A DNA stretch of 64,000 nucleotides from Lithospermum erythrorhizon (Eukaryota > Streptophyta > Magnoliopsida > Boraginales > Boraginaceae), in the NCBI GenBank assembly GCA_019722365.1, contig JADFUC010000207.1, positions 62,001-126,000 on the forward strand. The letters are read 5' to 3'. Below are positions 11,894 through 24,200 of this stretch, piece after piece. The first letter of the stretch is position 1; the number at the start of each line of letters is the position of its first letter. Both the position numbers and the translations under genes were made by a program. The notes beneath the pieces were generated by a model. That model saw only the letters and a program-made list of their open reading frames with translations. It made no database searches and was not told the DNA's origin.

Positions 11894-12708
11894 GGTTTTG
11901 TCAAATTTGTCATGCTTATCGCTTTCAAGGCTGCTTTAGCCTGCAAGGACTTACAAGTCTACACACCTTGTTCCTTTTCCGGAAACTACAAAATCGTCCG
12001 GTTTTTCCAGCATATTATAGATTTCTTTTCATCTGTGATCGTCATTAGAAATGCTGCCTTTACATCCATTCGATGTACTTCCGCATTGTGTAATGCAAAG
12101 AATTGTCATGATTACACGATGGATGTAATTCAGTAACTCATGAAGAAAGATCAAAAATAGTCTAGTCCTCTTTTCTGTCTATTACCACAAATGACTAAAT
12201 TTACCTTGTACTTATCTAGTTCCATCGGTTCACCTTCCTTTTAAAAAAATCCACTTTGACTTTAAAAAGGCTTGCATCCTCAAAGTAGTGACTACCACTC
12301 CCAAGTGTGATTTTTGAAGTGACTGAATCCATCTCACTTTTGAATCAAGGCTTTTCCATAAAGGTCCTTCGGGCCAAGACACGCCATGGTAAGTTCGAGG
12401 TTCACTTTGTACCATATATAAAGCCAAAATCGAACCGAACAATTTTTCAACTTCGCTCTTTTACTCCGGCCGAGGTTCAACTCTCATTCTCACTGACTAT
12501 CTTCATTTATAGCCTCTCTATTTTCATCAATTTCACTCATGTTATCAATATTATGATCTTCTTTGCTGGAATGTTCATGAGTACTCTTTGGTTAACTCGG
12601 TTCTTCTCTCTTAGTTTCAAAGGAAAACATTCTCAAAAAATGTTACATTCCTAGACTCAATTATAGTATTTTTGTGACTCTTGGATTTTTCCGATGAGCA
12701 TTAGAAAC

Positions 12709-12981
12709 CTATGATGTTATCATCATGTATCCAATGAAGATTGAATGACGCTCTTTTGTCTCGAGTACTACTGGCTTTAGCTGAACTACGACTCCAAGCA
12801 AAGACAACTTCAAGCTCCTCAAATTATAATAATATGTCGGTTTAAAACCTCTAAATAATTGATAGGGCGTCTCATCCTCATGTTTACGAGGTACTCTATT
12901 TAACAAGTAATTAGCTGATAGAATTGCTTCCCCCCACATTTGTGGTGGCAACCCTGAACTTATCAAAAGAGAATTCATCAT
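12709..12981 (-). pseudogene. Copia integrase C-terminal remnant (element B)
   Basis: Reads MMNSLLISSGLPPQMWGEA then ANYLLNRVPRK and TPYQLFRGFKP, matching the end of the copia integrase core (ML.SGLP..LWGEA...NYLLNR.P.K...TPYELW.G.KP). The catalytic N-terminal part to the right (about 12990-13150) is more damaged. Confidence 0.9.
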
Positions 12982-13667
12982 CTCTTTTAAAGTTCTATTC
13001 TTTCGTTCAGCTACTCCATTGGGATTGCAAGTAGTAGTGGTGTCATTACTGCATTATGCCATGTCGGGAACACAACCACTAACGTAACATATTCACCACT
13101 TCTATCACTTCAGATCACCTTTGATTTTCTTGTCAAGTTGATTTTCGACTGGCTTCAGTTTAAACTTTAGTATCGCTTCATCTTTGCTTTTCAAAAAGGT
13201 ACACATAACAATATTTTGTGCCGGCCATCGACAAATGTTTTAAAAATAATACTCACATCTGGGATACACCCATGTCACACACATCACTATGGATTTTGAT
13301 CTAGGTTTAGTATTTCACAATGGGATTGGTGCGCCTCGCTTTTCTGTTTAGCTTCTCAACATTGTGTCTCACATTTGAATTTAGCATCAAATTGAAATTT
13401 AGGAATGCTTTCAGATTTAACAAGTTTCCGTAAAGAATTAAAATTTACATGTCCTAATCTAGCATGCCAAATATTTTGAGACTCAATCACAACAGTTGTA
13501 AGAAGAAATTTCCATTTTATTCATGTTGAAACAAATTATTACATTTAGTTTAAAGAGAATTATCATGACATAGCCTTTGCCTACAAACATTCCCGCTTTA
13601 GCGCAGTGTTTTATCCGCTTCTATAACCATATTTAAACCCATGTTTGCTAAGCAACCATCCGTATAT

Positions 13668-13901
13668 TTAGATTCTCATGGACTTCCTCGCACGCACACG
13701 ACAAGAGTCACTTCCTTTCCGTATGTCATCTCGAGCAATAACGGTACCTTTCACCTTCCAATTGTAGAAGTCAAAGAATTCCCATATACATTTTTCCCCA
13801 GTGGTGTTGGTTTGAAGTTTGTGAAAAACGCTTCGTCGTAATGTGACGCTGCCTAGCAGCACCCGCATCAATCCACCATTCCCTTGGGCTCTGGAACCCA
13901 C
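13668..13901 (-). pseudogene. Copia protease region remnant (element B)
   Basis: Broken text corresponding to the part of copia polyprotein that carries the aspartic protease: KCIWEFFDFYNWKVKGTVIA fits the family stretch L.MGNS....KG.G.V. The catalytic DSGA triad itself is not readable here. Confidence 0.55.
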
Positions 13902-14375
13902 AAAGTGTTCACTTTAAACTATAGCAGAATCCATGATGTCGACATCCACCTAATACTTTATTAACGATGTTAGCTTCATAAGGAGCTTTTCTTCTTAGGA
14001 AAAACTGGTACTTAACGACTACACCCTTCTTGTCACAAATAAACATTTTCCTTCAAATTTCTTCTGAAAGCTCCATCCCTCTAGCCTTGGTTTGTAGTCT
14101 TTCTGCTTTCCTTTGAACGATTTTGATCCCGAACCATGCTCAACAACATTAGCTCTTTTTCTCCCAACAGTGCCTTGAACCATTCTTTTTCTACCCCTTC
14201 ATTTCCTTTCTATAGTCCTCCTCAATTCTAAGACACAAAGTTTGCCTCCTTTACAGCCATTTCTTTTTCGTTATGTTTGAGGCAATTTTGAAGTCTTTCC
14301 ACTGGGTATTTCAATAATCGCAAGAACTTGAAACTTTCGCCACAACTATGCCCTCGCACGTAATTCCATGAAACA

Positions 14376-14630
14376 TTACCGAAGTTCGACTTGGCCGCCT
14401 ATTGACTTGTCATCAACCATCTTGAAATCAAGAAATTTCCCAACAATGAATTTCTTAACTCCAGCATCCTGAGTTCTATATTTGTACTCCAAAGCCTCCC
14501 AAACTTTCTTGGCTGTTTCAAGAGTACGATAAACCGGAAACAGATCATCACTCAATCCGTTTAGCACATAGTTCCGACATAGATAATCAGAGTGTTTCCA
14601 TCCTTCAACAACAAGAGTTGTAGGATTCAC
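14376..14630 (-). pseudogene. Copia gag (UBN2-type) remnant (element B)
   Basis: The 84-codon frame contains CRNYVLNGLSDDLFPVY and then AKKVWEALEYKYRTQDAGVKK, typical of the gag-polypeptide (UBN2) domain of copia elements (C...IL.ALSD.L...Y....TAKEIWD.LE.KY...DA). The first residues of gag continue rightwards in other frames to about 14960. Confidence 0.9.
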
Positions 14631-15091
14631 CTCATCCTCACCGAGTTAATGCGGCTTTTTCGTCAAAAACTCGACAAATTCGTAGTTGTCGTTAACATCA
14701 TCCGCTCGCCACCTCTTAAAATTCTTCCCAGAGAAGATATCCGCTTAGCCTGTGCCGTACGATCATTGTCATTCATCATGAGTAAAAGACAGTCCACCAC
14801 TCCCACTCGGAGTATTCAAAGGTGCACCCAGATTGGGGCAGAATTCCACTCGGAATGGTTCCAAATGAAATGGTTGTTCCAAATGAACCATGAACGTTCC
14901 TCATACCACCGATTACGCCTGCAGAACCCGGGCGTAATTTAACCTCGTCTCGAAGTAACAACAAGAGCATCACCATAGCAACATTCCGAGTAGAAACGCT
15001 TGGGAACATCAACGGCGGGTCTCAACATTTCAGGGTGCCTTATCTCAAAGTTCCTCAAGTATGTCTCAAGTGTGGAAACTGCTTAGTTCGA

Positions 15092-15853
15092 GGGACGCTA
15101 ACGCTGAACACATAAGAATAACAGAACTTGTCCCAAAATCAAAAAAAAAAAAAAAAAAAAATTTGAAACATCAACCAAGCGTCATAAGGAACACAATCTC
15201 CTTAAACCGTGATTTTGCCTCATCCGAAAAGTTGCTTAGTCTAATCAGAGCAACCGATTCCAAGATATAATGAAATAACCGACACTACCTTAGAAGCATT
15301 TAAGTAGTGTTCAAATAACCAAGAGAAGCAAAGAGTTTTCACCGTAAAATATTTTTGCTCATGAAATGATGATTTCGTTTTGTGTGTTCTAACTGATGGG
15401 AAATTGCTCAAATTATAAGCTGAGCGCAAGTGGTGATCAGTCACCCATTTACTCTACTACTTATTAGCTACTTAACTCCTGCAGTAGTTAATAGTCGTAA
15501 TACCTCTCGAACGCACTTCACGAATGCCAGGCTCTTCATCTAAAAACGGTAGAAGGGAAAAGGTCTGCAAACCTTTGGGGTGCAAAAGATAATATCCGAA
15601 AAATGAGTCTTCGAGCTCAATTAAGAGCCCCAAGGCCCCACTCCCGGATTATTATTATCGTTATATTATCAAACCGACCACGAGCTATACTGTAATCCGG
15701 GCCATACGTAAATCAAGGTAGCCTAAGCAACAGGCTCTCTCATAAGTTCACTTTTTATACTTCACTAAAGTGAACCATTATATAAAGCGAATCACAATTA
15801 CTCCATGCTCAACGCCAGATTAAAATCACACAAATCAGATTCATTTTCCAACA
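15092..15853 (-). repeat. 5' LTR of copia element B
   Basis: About 762 bp, aligning with 9516-10273. It contains a 21-base A run (15141-15161) that the other copy lacks. A clear tRNA primer-binding site was not visible just left of it, where it should be, probably because of decay. Confidence 0.88.
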
Positions 15854-17940
15854 CACGCTCTATTACTATTTAAGTGAAGAGAAGATGAACATTTATTGAA
15901 AATATAGTAAATATTAAATTGGCAATAACAATGGTTAACAATTGTGTAAAATGCTAGAACACTCACAAAAATATGGTGGTGTATTATAAATATTACTCTA
16001 GGATACCTTTTTCTCCAACAATATAATATCATTAAAAATGATAAATATTAATATGGAGTTCACACAAGAACTATGATAATCGTTGCTTCAAACCAACGAT
16101 GGAGAAATGTCATCAACAATTCCGATGGACAATCGTATATGCCACATTGTTTTAATTCCTTCTACTGAACTAGAATTTCACATTTAATTCTCCACCAGTT
16201 TCTAACTGTCCGCTATCAATACATCCACCTCAAGTGGAGTCAACAACTCAAATATGGGACGCCCCTAACATAGCTCACCCCAGATGTAAATGGGGAGCGC
16301 AAGACAATCACCCCGCTCTTTACGCAGCCGCGATTCGACTCTCATGTTAGCTAACTCAGACAAATGCTAAGTGAAAGCTCTACCCTCCGAAGAATCGGCG
16401 CACATCCTCAAGCACTAACTTCTCTCAGAAGATTCCACTACGGTGGATCTCGGTGAAGTCATCGCATGACTCGCTGCACTTTAACAACTCAAATACGAAC
16501 AAGTCCTTTCCAGCCACACTGCTAGATCAGTTCTAACTCCTCTGCAAGAAGATCTGCCATAAGAATATGGCCAACATGCATGATGAAAGCCTTGAAGAAA
16601 GCACTACAAAAAGATCCATCAACATCACTAGTCACCACACTATGGTTCCTTTATCCTTGCTTCTAAGCGAGCTTGCATGCCAATTTATTTTGATGAGTTC
16701 TCATGAAGCTCCCTCTAAACATGTAGTCATCTGTACTCCTTTATTGCAGCCTCCATTTCCATCAAATAATCACTTGCCAACCGCAAACCATCCACCACTA
16801 TCCCCTAAAAATAACCCCCTTTCTTGTCAAATAGAACACTATTTCGACGTTTCCACCATAGCCAAAAACAGAAGGCAACCTTCTCCTGTTATTCTCCGTA
16901 CTCCCTTGGTCCATATATTTTCCGAAATATAGAACCACAACTATTTGAAGGAGATCCAAGGACACCGATCTGTAATTAATTGTTGAGGTGATGAGTACAA
17001 TAATGTAGCTGCGAAGGAACAAAACAACATCAGATGATGTAGTGACTCAATCCCTGATAATTCCATCTCTACTCCTACCCCTCCTTCACAAGTTTCGCCT
17101 CGATGGTAAGACATTATGAAGTCCTTTTGTAATGAAATTTTTGAACTTGTGAGGATACCTTCAAACTCCACATCTATTTCCACATTTTTACTCTCCACTG
17201 CCTCACCACCCTTACACATCCGACTCTCCATTTTGTCGCATTCCCCTAGCACATTTACAAGTAGAGCTCGTGAGATAACTTCCACTCTTTCTATGATTCC
17301 AAACCAATCTATCTCTTACTTTGTATCGACTTGAAAGAACAACCAATACTCTTTTTGAATCCTCCTTATTATCCATTATTTCCTGAACTCTCTATATCCT
17401 ATTCGCCTTCCTTTAATAACTGTAATACCTATCGAGGTCCCCCACTTCGATATCCTTGCATGGTAAATTCTACAATCCGAGGTACCAAAGCTTCCACCCA
17501 TAAATTAATATTATTTCCATCTAGTGATAGACCTAGTATTGTTTAAGATGGTTCAGTTGAACCACCAAAAATATAATAGTTGGACTTGATAAGTAAACTT
17601 AGGTATATTATTTTGAACTTGGGTTTAACTCTTATCAACTACAATTCTTATTTTATTAACTTATTGGCAGGGACAAATTCCCTTTTGACAATTGACTGTC
17701 ATGATTATTAAACCTCAAACATTTCAAATTCTTTTTTGATAGTTTATTGTGATGAAATCAACAATTTACTAAGTTCTTGAAGGAGCAAATTAAATGAACA
17801 TTTATTAAATTTAGAAAAAATATTTGTCCGTAATGCTTTTTTTTAATATAGAGTACTTACTAAGATTACCCAAATCAAAATACAGCCTTCAATTACTACG
17901 TTGTTACAAATGAATATTTTATTTTAATCTAATCCTTGTT
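15854..17940. other. Unassigned region
   Basis: No supported gene. Long open frames at 16567-16932 (plus) and 16941-17285 (minus) show no family match. The stretch 16150-16400, read on the minus strand, is moderately G+C-rich and has a GAGTCGAATC motif resembling a polymerase III B box, so it could be a SINE or similar repeat, but the A box is not convincing. Confidence 0.3.
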
Positions 17941-18017
17941 GTCATTACAAGAATTCGAATCCAGAACCTCATCTTTACAGATAATATCATGTGACCACTA
18001 GGCTAATCCTAATGGTT
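17940..18017 (-). mobile_element. SINE-like fragment with A and B boxes
   Basis: On the minus strand an A-box-like TTAGCCTAGTGGTCAC (17991-18006) is followed about 30 bases later by GGATTCGAATTC (17951-17962), close to the B box GGTTCGANNCC. This is the internal polymerase III promoter layout of tRNA-derived SINEs. A full tRNA cloverleaf is not formed. The 3' end and tail were not identified. Confidence 0.45.
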
Positions 18018-18770
18018 TAAATTACTAATAATAATATCCTTCAAACTAAAAAAAAAAACATCTCATGTTTGTTGGGAACCACAAAACCGCACGACTTTTT
18101 CCTTCCCATTCTGAAGTGCAATGTTCCATTCTTCTGCCTTATTGATCCTGAAAAAATTTATATACCAAATCTTAGAAAAAAGTCCAACACTAATGATATA
18201 AACATTATGATAATTTTGTTCTTTTAATAGAAAGAGATATGTGTAGATAGCTTCCCCGAATTAGGCAAATGAGAAGGAGATGGTTTGATCAATTCATGTG
18301 GCAGCATCATTCTCAATGTAGAGGAGGCTACTTCCTTCAATGATCCTTCTGACGCCGTTGAGAGAGATTCCAAGGATTGTCATCATTTAAGACGCCAAGA
18401 TAGATTTTGGAGTCCCTTTTTTGGTATGTCCGGCTAAAACAATTTATGAACAATGGTAAGCACGTGTAACTATTTTATTAATAATACATCAAAAAAATTA
18501 ATATATATTTTGAACCATCATCTCAAATTCGGCCCATGTTGCCATCCCCTATTCGTCATCTTACTCCAACCTTTGAACAGACTGACCCTAATTTCGCCTT
18601 TAAAAGTAATGTATTGAGAAAGTAGCATTCCTTAAGCAGTTCATAAAGAAGCGAAGTTTGTCTAATAACCATCCCTCCGTCCTTATTTAGCTACGAGTAC
18701 AAGATTCATGCATTCCAAATCTTTGAAGTTCAAAATCCCTGCTTCTCTTAAATACGGGCTAACACTTAGG
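18018..18770. other. Intergenic, nothing recognised
   Basis: A/T-rich sequence without a supported open frame or repeat boundary. Confidence 0.35.
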
Positions 18771-18774
18771 CTCC

Positions 18775-19680
18775 ATTCACTTATTTTGACAACCGTTAAA
18801 GTTGTCCGTTCGTTAGCCACTGTGAGCATGAACGTATGTCTTTCTACACATAATAAAAACAAATATGACGATAAAAGCTCACTTTAAACTCTCCTGGGGC
18901 CGGCAAAAAAACAGACGAAGCTTTACTTAGATAGGGCTTTGATTGGTATTTTTTTTCTTAGTGATTGGAATATCCCTTGTCGGCCTAATAAAACCTTATA
19001 GAGTGTCATTGATCATAAAACTGCATCAAATAGAGGATATAATATCCATAATCCAATATTTATGAGTTTTACAAAACTCAACTTAACCATAAATAGCTTT
19101 AAGGAAATTCCATTCAACAAAGATCATGTTCTTACTGTATCCTGGGATTTGATAGCCATGGAAGAATGTCCACCCCTCTTATTCTGATTTAAAAAATGAA
19201 GAAGTTCATGAACAATCAGAATATTATTAAAGATGATTCGACCAGGCAAAAAAACACTCCGAGTCTTCAAACTTATTTTGACATCGGTTAAATTGTCCGT
19301 TCCTCAGCCGCTGTGAGCATGGACGTAAGTCTTTCTGCATATAATAAAAACAAATATGACGATAAAGAATCTCCTTGTCTGACACCCCTTGTCAGCCTAA
19401 TAAAACCTTAGCCATTGATCATAAAACTGCATCAAATAGAGGATATAATATCCATAATCTAATATTTACAAGTTTTACAAAAACTCAACTTAACCATAAT
19501 AGCTTCAAGGAAATTCCATTCAACAAGATCATAAGCCTTAACTCGTATCTGATTTGATAGCCATGGAAGAATGTCCACCCCTTTTATTCTGATTTAAAAA
19601 ATGAAGAAGTTCATAAACAATCAGAATATTATCGACCAGGCAAAAAAGCAATTTGAGTCTCCAAAATAAAATTCCGAAAA
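18775..19680. repeat. Tandem direct duplication within LINE RT
   Basis: A unit starting near 18787 (TTATTTTGACAACCGTTAAA) recurs near 19273 (TTATTTTGACATCGGTTAAA). The GCATCAAATAGAGGATATAA block occurs near 19023 and again near 19429. The offset changes from about 490 to about 406 bases because the first copy holds an extra stretch around 18870-18965. Copies are close enough to align by eye. Confidence 0.85.
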
Positions 19681-20480
19681 TATATTCATCAACACGGGTC
19701 TCAACCTATTAGCTCACATTATAAAAATACAAATCTAGCAATAATGTTGCACAAACTAATAGGTCGAATTTGGGACATGTTCACATGGGAAGTTTTCTTA
19801 GGGATCAAACACATAAAGTATTACTAAGTTTTCAAAATATATGACCACTAAAAAAAAATATCAACAACATTAACAATATTAGAGGAAATAATTTGCCAAA
19901 AGGCTAAACAAACATATTGCCATACCACCCGGGCCAGGTGGTTTGTCAACCGACGTCTCAAAGACATCGTTCTTGTCCTCCTTGCTAGTAATGTGTCTGA
20001 TTAAAAGGGAGTGCATCTCACTAGTAACCCTGCAATCAACAAGATGCATCGTTTTGTTCGGAACACACCTCATTGGACTTGAAAATATGTCCAAAATAAT
20101 CAAACACCACCTTTTCAACCTGTTCGGCTCCTTCCTCCCAAACACCTTCATGATTTTCCAGCTCCAAAATATTATTTCGATGTCTTCTAACCATCGGGTT
20201 GAATGACTTTAGTATCAAGCAAAGTATGACAATTATCCGCCCATAGTAAACCCAAATGCGACATAATCGTATTAGGAAATTCAAAGCACCATGAGGCGTA
20301 ACACAAAGCTATATTTAGCAACATTTTTATACATTGATCTCCATCCCTTTTATTCCATCATGTGAAGAGCCTAAGTCTAACAAAGATCCCTTTCTAACAA
20401 AATCTCTAAAATCTCTAAATACTCCGTACTAGTTTATGTTTCTCATTTCCCCCCTCCTTAGATATCATTAAAGTTCCCAA
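18775..20480 (-). mobile_element. LINE (L1-type) ORF2 remnant, minus strand
   Basis: Reading right to left, broken frames follow the order of a plant L1-type ORF2. Endonuclease text lies at about 20240-20480 (GNFNDI, then FTWWNKRDGDQ, then a FPNT...HLG..WADNCHTLLDT block matching SDHCP.LL). A linker with WEEGAEQVEKVVFDYFGHIF lies at 20036-20284. A PPGPGGM block (from KAPGPDGM) lies in 19879-20151, then RT text (AFLPGR, ILIVHELLHFLNQNK, and near the end QGDSLS-like). The RT part is present twice (see separate repeat). No intact frame remains. Confidence 0.82.
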
Positions 20481-21230
20481 AGGAGGCACCAACCAACATT
20501 ATCATCCGGGACTCCCCTTAGAATTTGTTCCCACTGAAACTTCGTACATTTAAATCAGAACTTGCATATATGAAACTACCTCTCCACTTAGGTTTGCTGA
20601 TAATATGACTCAGATTTCATACTCAACTAAAAGATCACCGAGTTGAACGTGTAGTGAGCCCTACAAACTACATCCAACTGGCCCAGACAACGAGCCCAAA
20701 GATGACAAAGCTCGACAGAGTAGGTGTTGGTAGGGGGAACCAAACTCATTATCTTTCGATCATAAGCTCACGTACTCCATCAACTCACCTACACTTACGG
20801 TTTCCGCAAAAGTGGCATGCACGAATCAATATGAAGTTTCCTCAATGCTCACCATATTTTCTACAATATCATACTTAGATTCATTATCTTTTGTGAAATA
20901 AATTTAAAATTCGACAAATGCATATAATGAGATAATTGTGTTTTTCCTCCATAATAACTTGAATGAGTTTATATATCCAATTAATCAATTATATAAAAGA
21001 CAAATTTAGATACCACTTTCATCATTAAAGTAACAAAATGATTAAAACAGAAAAATGTTGGAAGGAAATTACAAAATGGATTGCTACTTGTTAATAGCTG
21101 CATTACGAGGCACGACTCGTCGAGCCGATGACTCGTTAAAAAAGAAACATATTACAGTGGCCAAACAGCAATTCATCATGAACAAAATGTACAGCTCAAA
21201 ATGGCTTCTTAGTTACCTTTCATGGCATCT
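20481..21230. other. Gap between LINE remnant and IDM1-like gene
   Basis: The left part may hold more of the LINE endonuclease. The right part (about 21050-21230) should be the 3' untranslated region of the minus-strand IDM1-like gene. No separate gene is supported; the plus-strand frame at 20654-20878 has no match. Confidence 0.4.
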
Positions 21231-24200
21231 TTAGTGGCCAATTTTAATGGTTGAAGCATCTCGGGAGGCTGATAATTTTCTCCTCTTGTAGCATATCATA
21301 CCGGCATTGTTGTCGTCTTCCACTGCCTTGTGATCGGAAACTTCTACCAAATTGTTTTCTGGTTGTTTTGGCTGTTCACAGAACGTAATACATTAGGGAC
21401 AACTGGAAGAAAAAAAAACATATATAAGAAGTGGTAACCAAATCGATTGATCTGGTGGAGATAAATACCTCTGCTGGTGATGAAATGTTTTCAGAGCTAT
21501 TGCCAACTCCTTCCGCCCTGTTAGAAACATAAACGTTTCTTATAAATTCCAATACATTATGGTCGATTGGAGCAAAAGAAGTACATTAATTGTCTCTGTG
21601 CACCCTTCAATAACCTATGTACATGACAATTGGACCATTAAAGTGACTAACTTTTGTGTTAATAAATCACAAACTCCGCATTTTATAATGACTTCATAAT
21701 GTTGTACTCTTGAAGAGAAGGTAAAATGTAAGTGTATCCTTCCGTCGAGTCACATAATCTAGCAGATGAAATGCAGAATTTGAAAGGAATTATTCTTCTT
21801 TAGCTTCATCTAGAAATTATATTAAGACAGGAATTGTACACTGTGCATCCATGATCTACAAGTTCGCTGTCTTCAACTCTGTCTGTTTGGTAAACCTCCG
21901 AGACAGGACTATTCCCATCCAAATCCATCTCACCATTTGTATCTAGATTGATAAAAGATTGATTAATGTGTCCTGCATATTTAATATAAAAAATTTAACC
22001 ACTGGAAAGTCCAATATTTTTGTCCGAGTGAGTAACACGTTTATTACCTTCCACAGGACTCAAATTTGATGAATAAGTCTCTTTCAAGACTTTCTGGCAC
22101 ATCACAGTTCCTTGGAAATTAAGGAAAGTATAATCCAGAAAATTCAATCGCTCGGATCTTTTCATCTTTGAGAACCCAAATGAAGTAATCCAAGTGCTGA
22201 TGACGCTAGGAGCGGCTGGTAAGACTAGTCTTTCAACTCCCAACTGCACAAGTACCTAAAAAACCATTTTGATAAAGAAAAATAATAATTTAGGACAGTC
22301 TGGACACAGTTGCAAGATTATTCTGAATGAAATTACAGCGGTGTAAAATAATAAAGTGAATTCTGGAATGGTTACAAAATGAAGAGAATGACAAAGACAA
22401 TGTGATGATTTTTTATACAAATAAAACCCCTCCCGGCCACTCTTCTTTACTGGGCGATGAAAAAGGGAAGTAAAATTTGGGTGTTTTTAAAACCCAACCG
22501 AATAGGGAAGACAACTCTTACATACGATTAGATAAAGGAAAAGTAGTCTCTGCAAAAGATTGAACTTAAAGATGTACACAAGATTTCAAGTAACAGGCAT
22601 AGGAGGAAACCTGAGAGGTGTTCAGCATCAAGCTTATATGAGATTCTAAGTACAAAAAGGCTTACTAGAGAATTTAATTCATTTTGATTAATAAACTTCT
22701 AGAATATGCATTTAGAAACTGGAAAATACATATTGATTGAGAACTAATGCGTTAGAAGGAAGGGATGATACCTTCTCAAGCTCATTCATGAGAATTCGAC
22801 ACAGCCCGTGACGGCGATATTGAAACCTTGTAGCTATAAGAGGGACCTCAGCCACCTTCTTTCCATGAACCCTTAGGAAATATTAAGTGCATTTCTAAAG
22901 TTAGCAAGCTAATAACCAACAGAAAAGGGAGAGGCCCCATTTAAAAACAATTGAAAGGATTGTTGCAGCCTCGTAATTTACCTGATAGTAGCTACACTAA
23001 CCAATTCATCATCTTTCTCCAAGAGCACAGTGTAGAATCCATGGAAGTTTAAACGATTCAGGTCTGACCTGTAATTTGGGGATGGGTTCAAAGTCTTGTA
23101 AAAATGTTGGAATCCCAAATAGGGAGAAAATATTTATGAACCATGTAATATTTCAAAAAAGGGGGACATAAAAGGTGATGGTTTAAGTGATAAGGTCAAT
23201 AAAAATAAGCAAAGAAGGATGTCAACTCCAACTAGTTAATTCTGAAGTTTATCTTCCACTTCCTTAACACCGGTTTAGAGTTGAAAAGGTCAATAAAAAT
23301 ATAAGCTAAAATATGTAACTGCAGATCCGTTTGACAATATCAGCACCATGCATGTTGACTCTTTCAGGACTCAGCAGCATATACAGGATCATGTATGAAC
23401 GTTAGTTAAATGAGGCTTGACCTGTGGCTGAGTTGACCAACCTTTCACAGAATTATACCTCTTACAGTTACAGTAGTAACTACTCATACCGAACCACATA
23501 CCTGTGCAGTATCCTCTACCCCTACCTCCCAATTCCCACTTTAGAACTATATCACAGAGTACACAAATGGATGCTGAGGAGTCAATTTCGTCAAAGTCTT
23601 GATAGAATATTCTGATCAAAGCTAACAGAAGATACACAAAGATTGTAAGAGTGCATGAATTTACCATTTACAGAAAATAACATCCTCCACAATGTCTCTG
23701 TGAGTAAGACGCTCTTTGAGAGGTTCAAAACATTCATGAATAACATCAAGTGCTACAGTAAGCTTGCTGTAGGTTTCTATTGAGGATTCGTTGTTGATAT
23801 CAAAATGATTGGCATCTTGTTCTCTGTGTTTTACCAGAGTCCAAGTTAAGCTATCATTTCCCACAGCAATAGGCTTTCCAAGATGTTGATGGAGACCCTG
23901 AAAAATCTATCAATATAAAATGGTTATTAATTAGAGAAATGCTCATTCTCAAAATATTCAACAATGTCCTTATTATTTCGCATATGATATAGGACACTTG
24001 ACTCTTGGCCTTACAAAGTGCTGGAGACTGTACCTTTTCGCAATCCACATTACAGAACCATTCTCCAACTAGATTACTTTTGGTATCTACAAAACCTTTG
24101 GCTTGCAAGCATCCAACATGATCTATTAAATAAAATATCATATAAAAACATACTGAAAAGATAACGTATAAGGCATATAGCTAAACTAGCAAGTTACCAA

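Larger units (their letters stand above)
9516..15853 (-). mobile_element. Copia element B, two LTRs, minus strand
   Basis: A near-complete but decayed copia retrotransposon. The two terminal repeats (about 9516-10273 and 15092-15853) align along their length, both starting on the minus strand with TGTTGGAAAATGAAT. A polypurine tract lies just inside the left copy. Between them, right to left, come gag (14376-14630), protease (13668-13901), integrase (12709-12981), RT (11546-11893) and RNase H (11165-11422), the copia order. All frames are interrupted. The LTRs differ by many substitutions and indels, so the insertion looks old. The flanking five bases (CGCAG left, CACGC right) do not give a clean target-site duplication. 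Confidence 0.92.

Noticed and set aside
16150..16400. Second SINE
   Set aside because: A B-box-like GAGTCGAATC is visible on the minus strand, but no convincing A box at the right distance.
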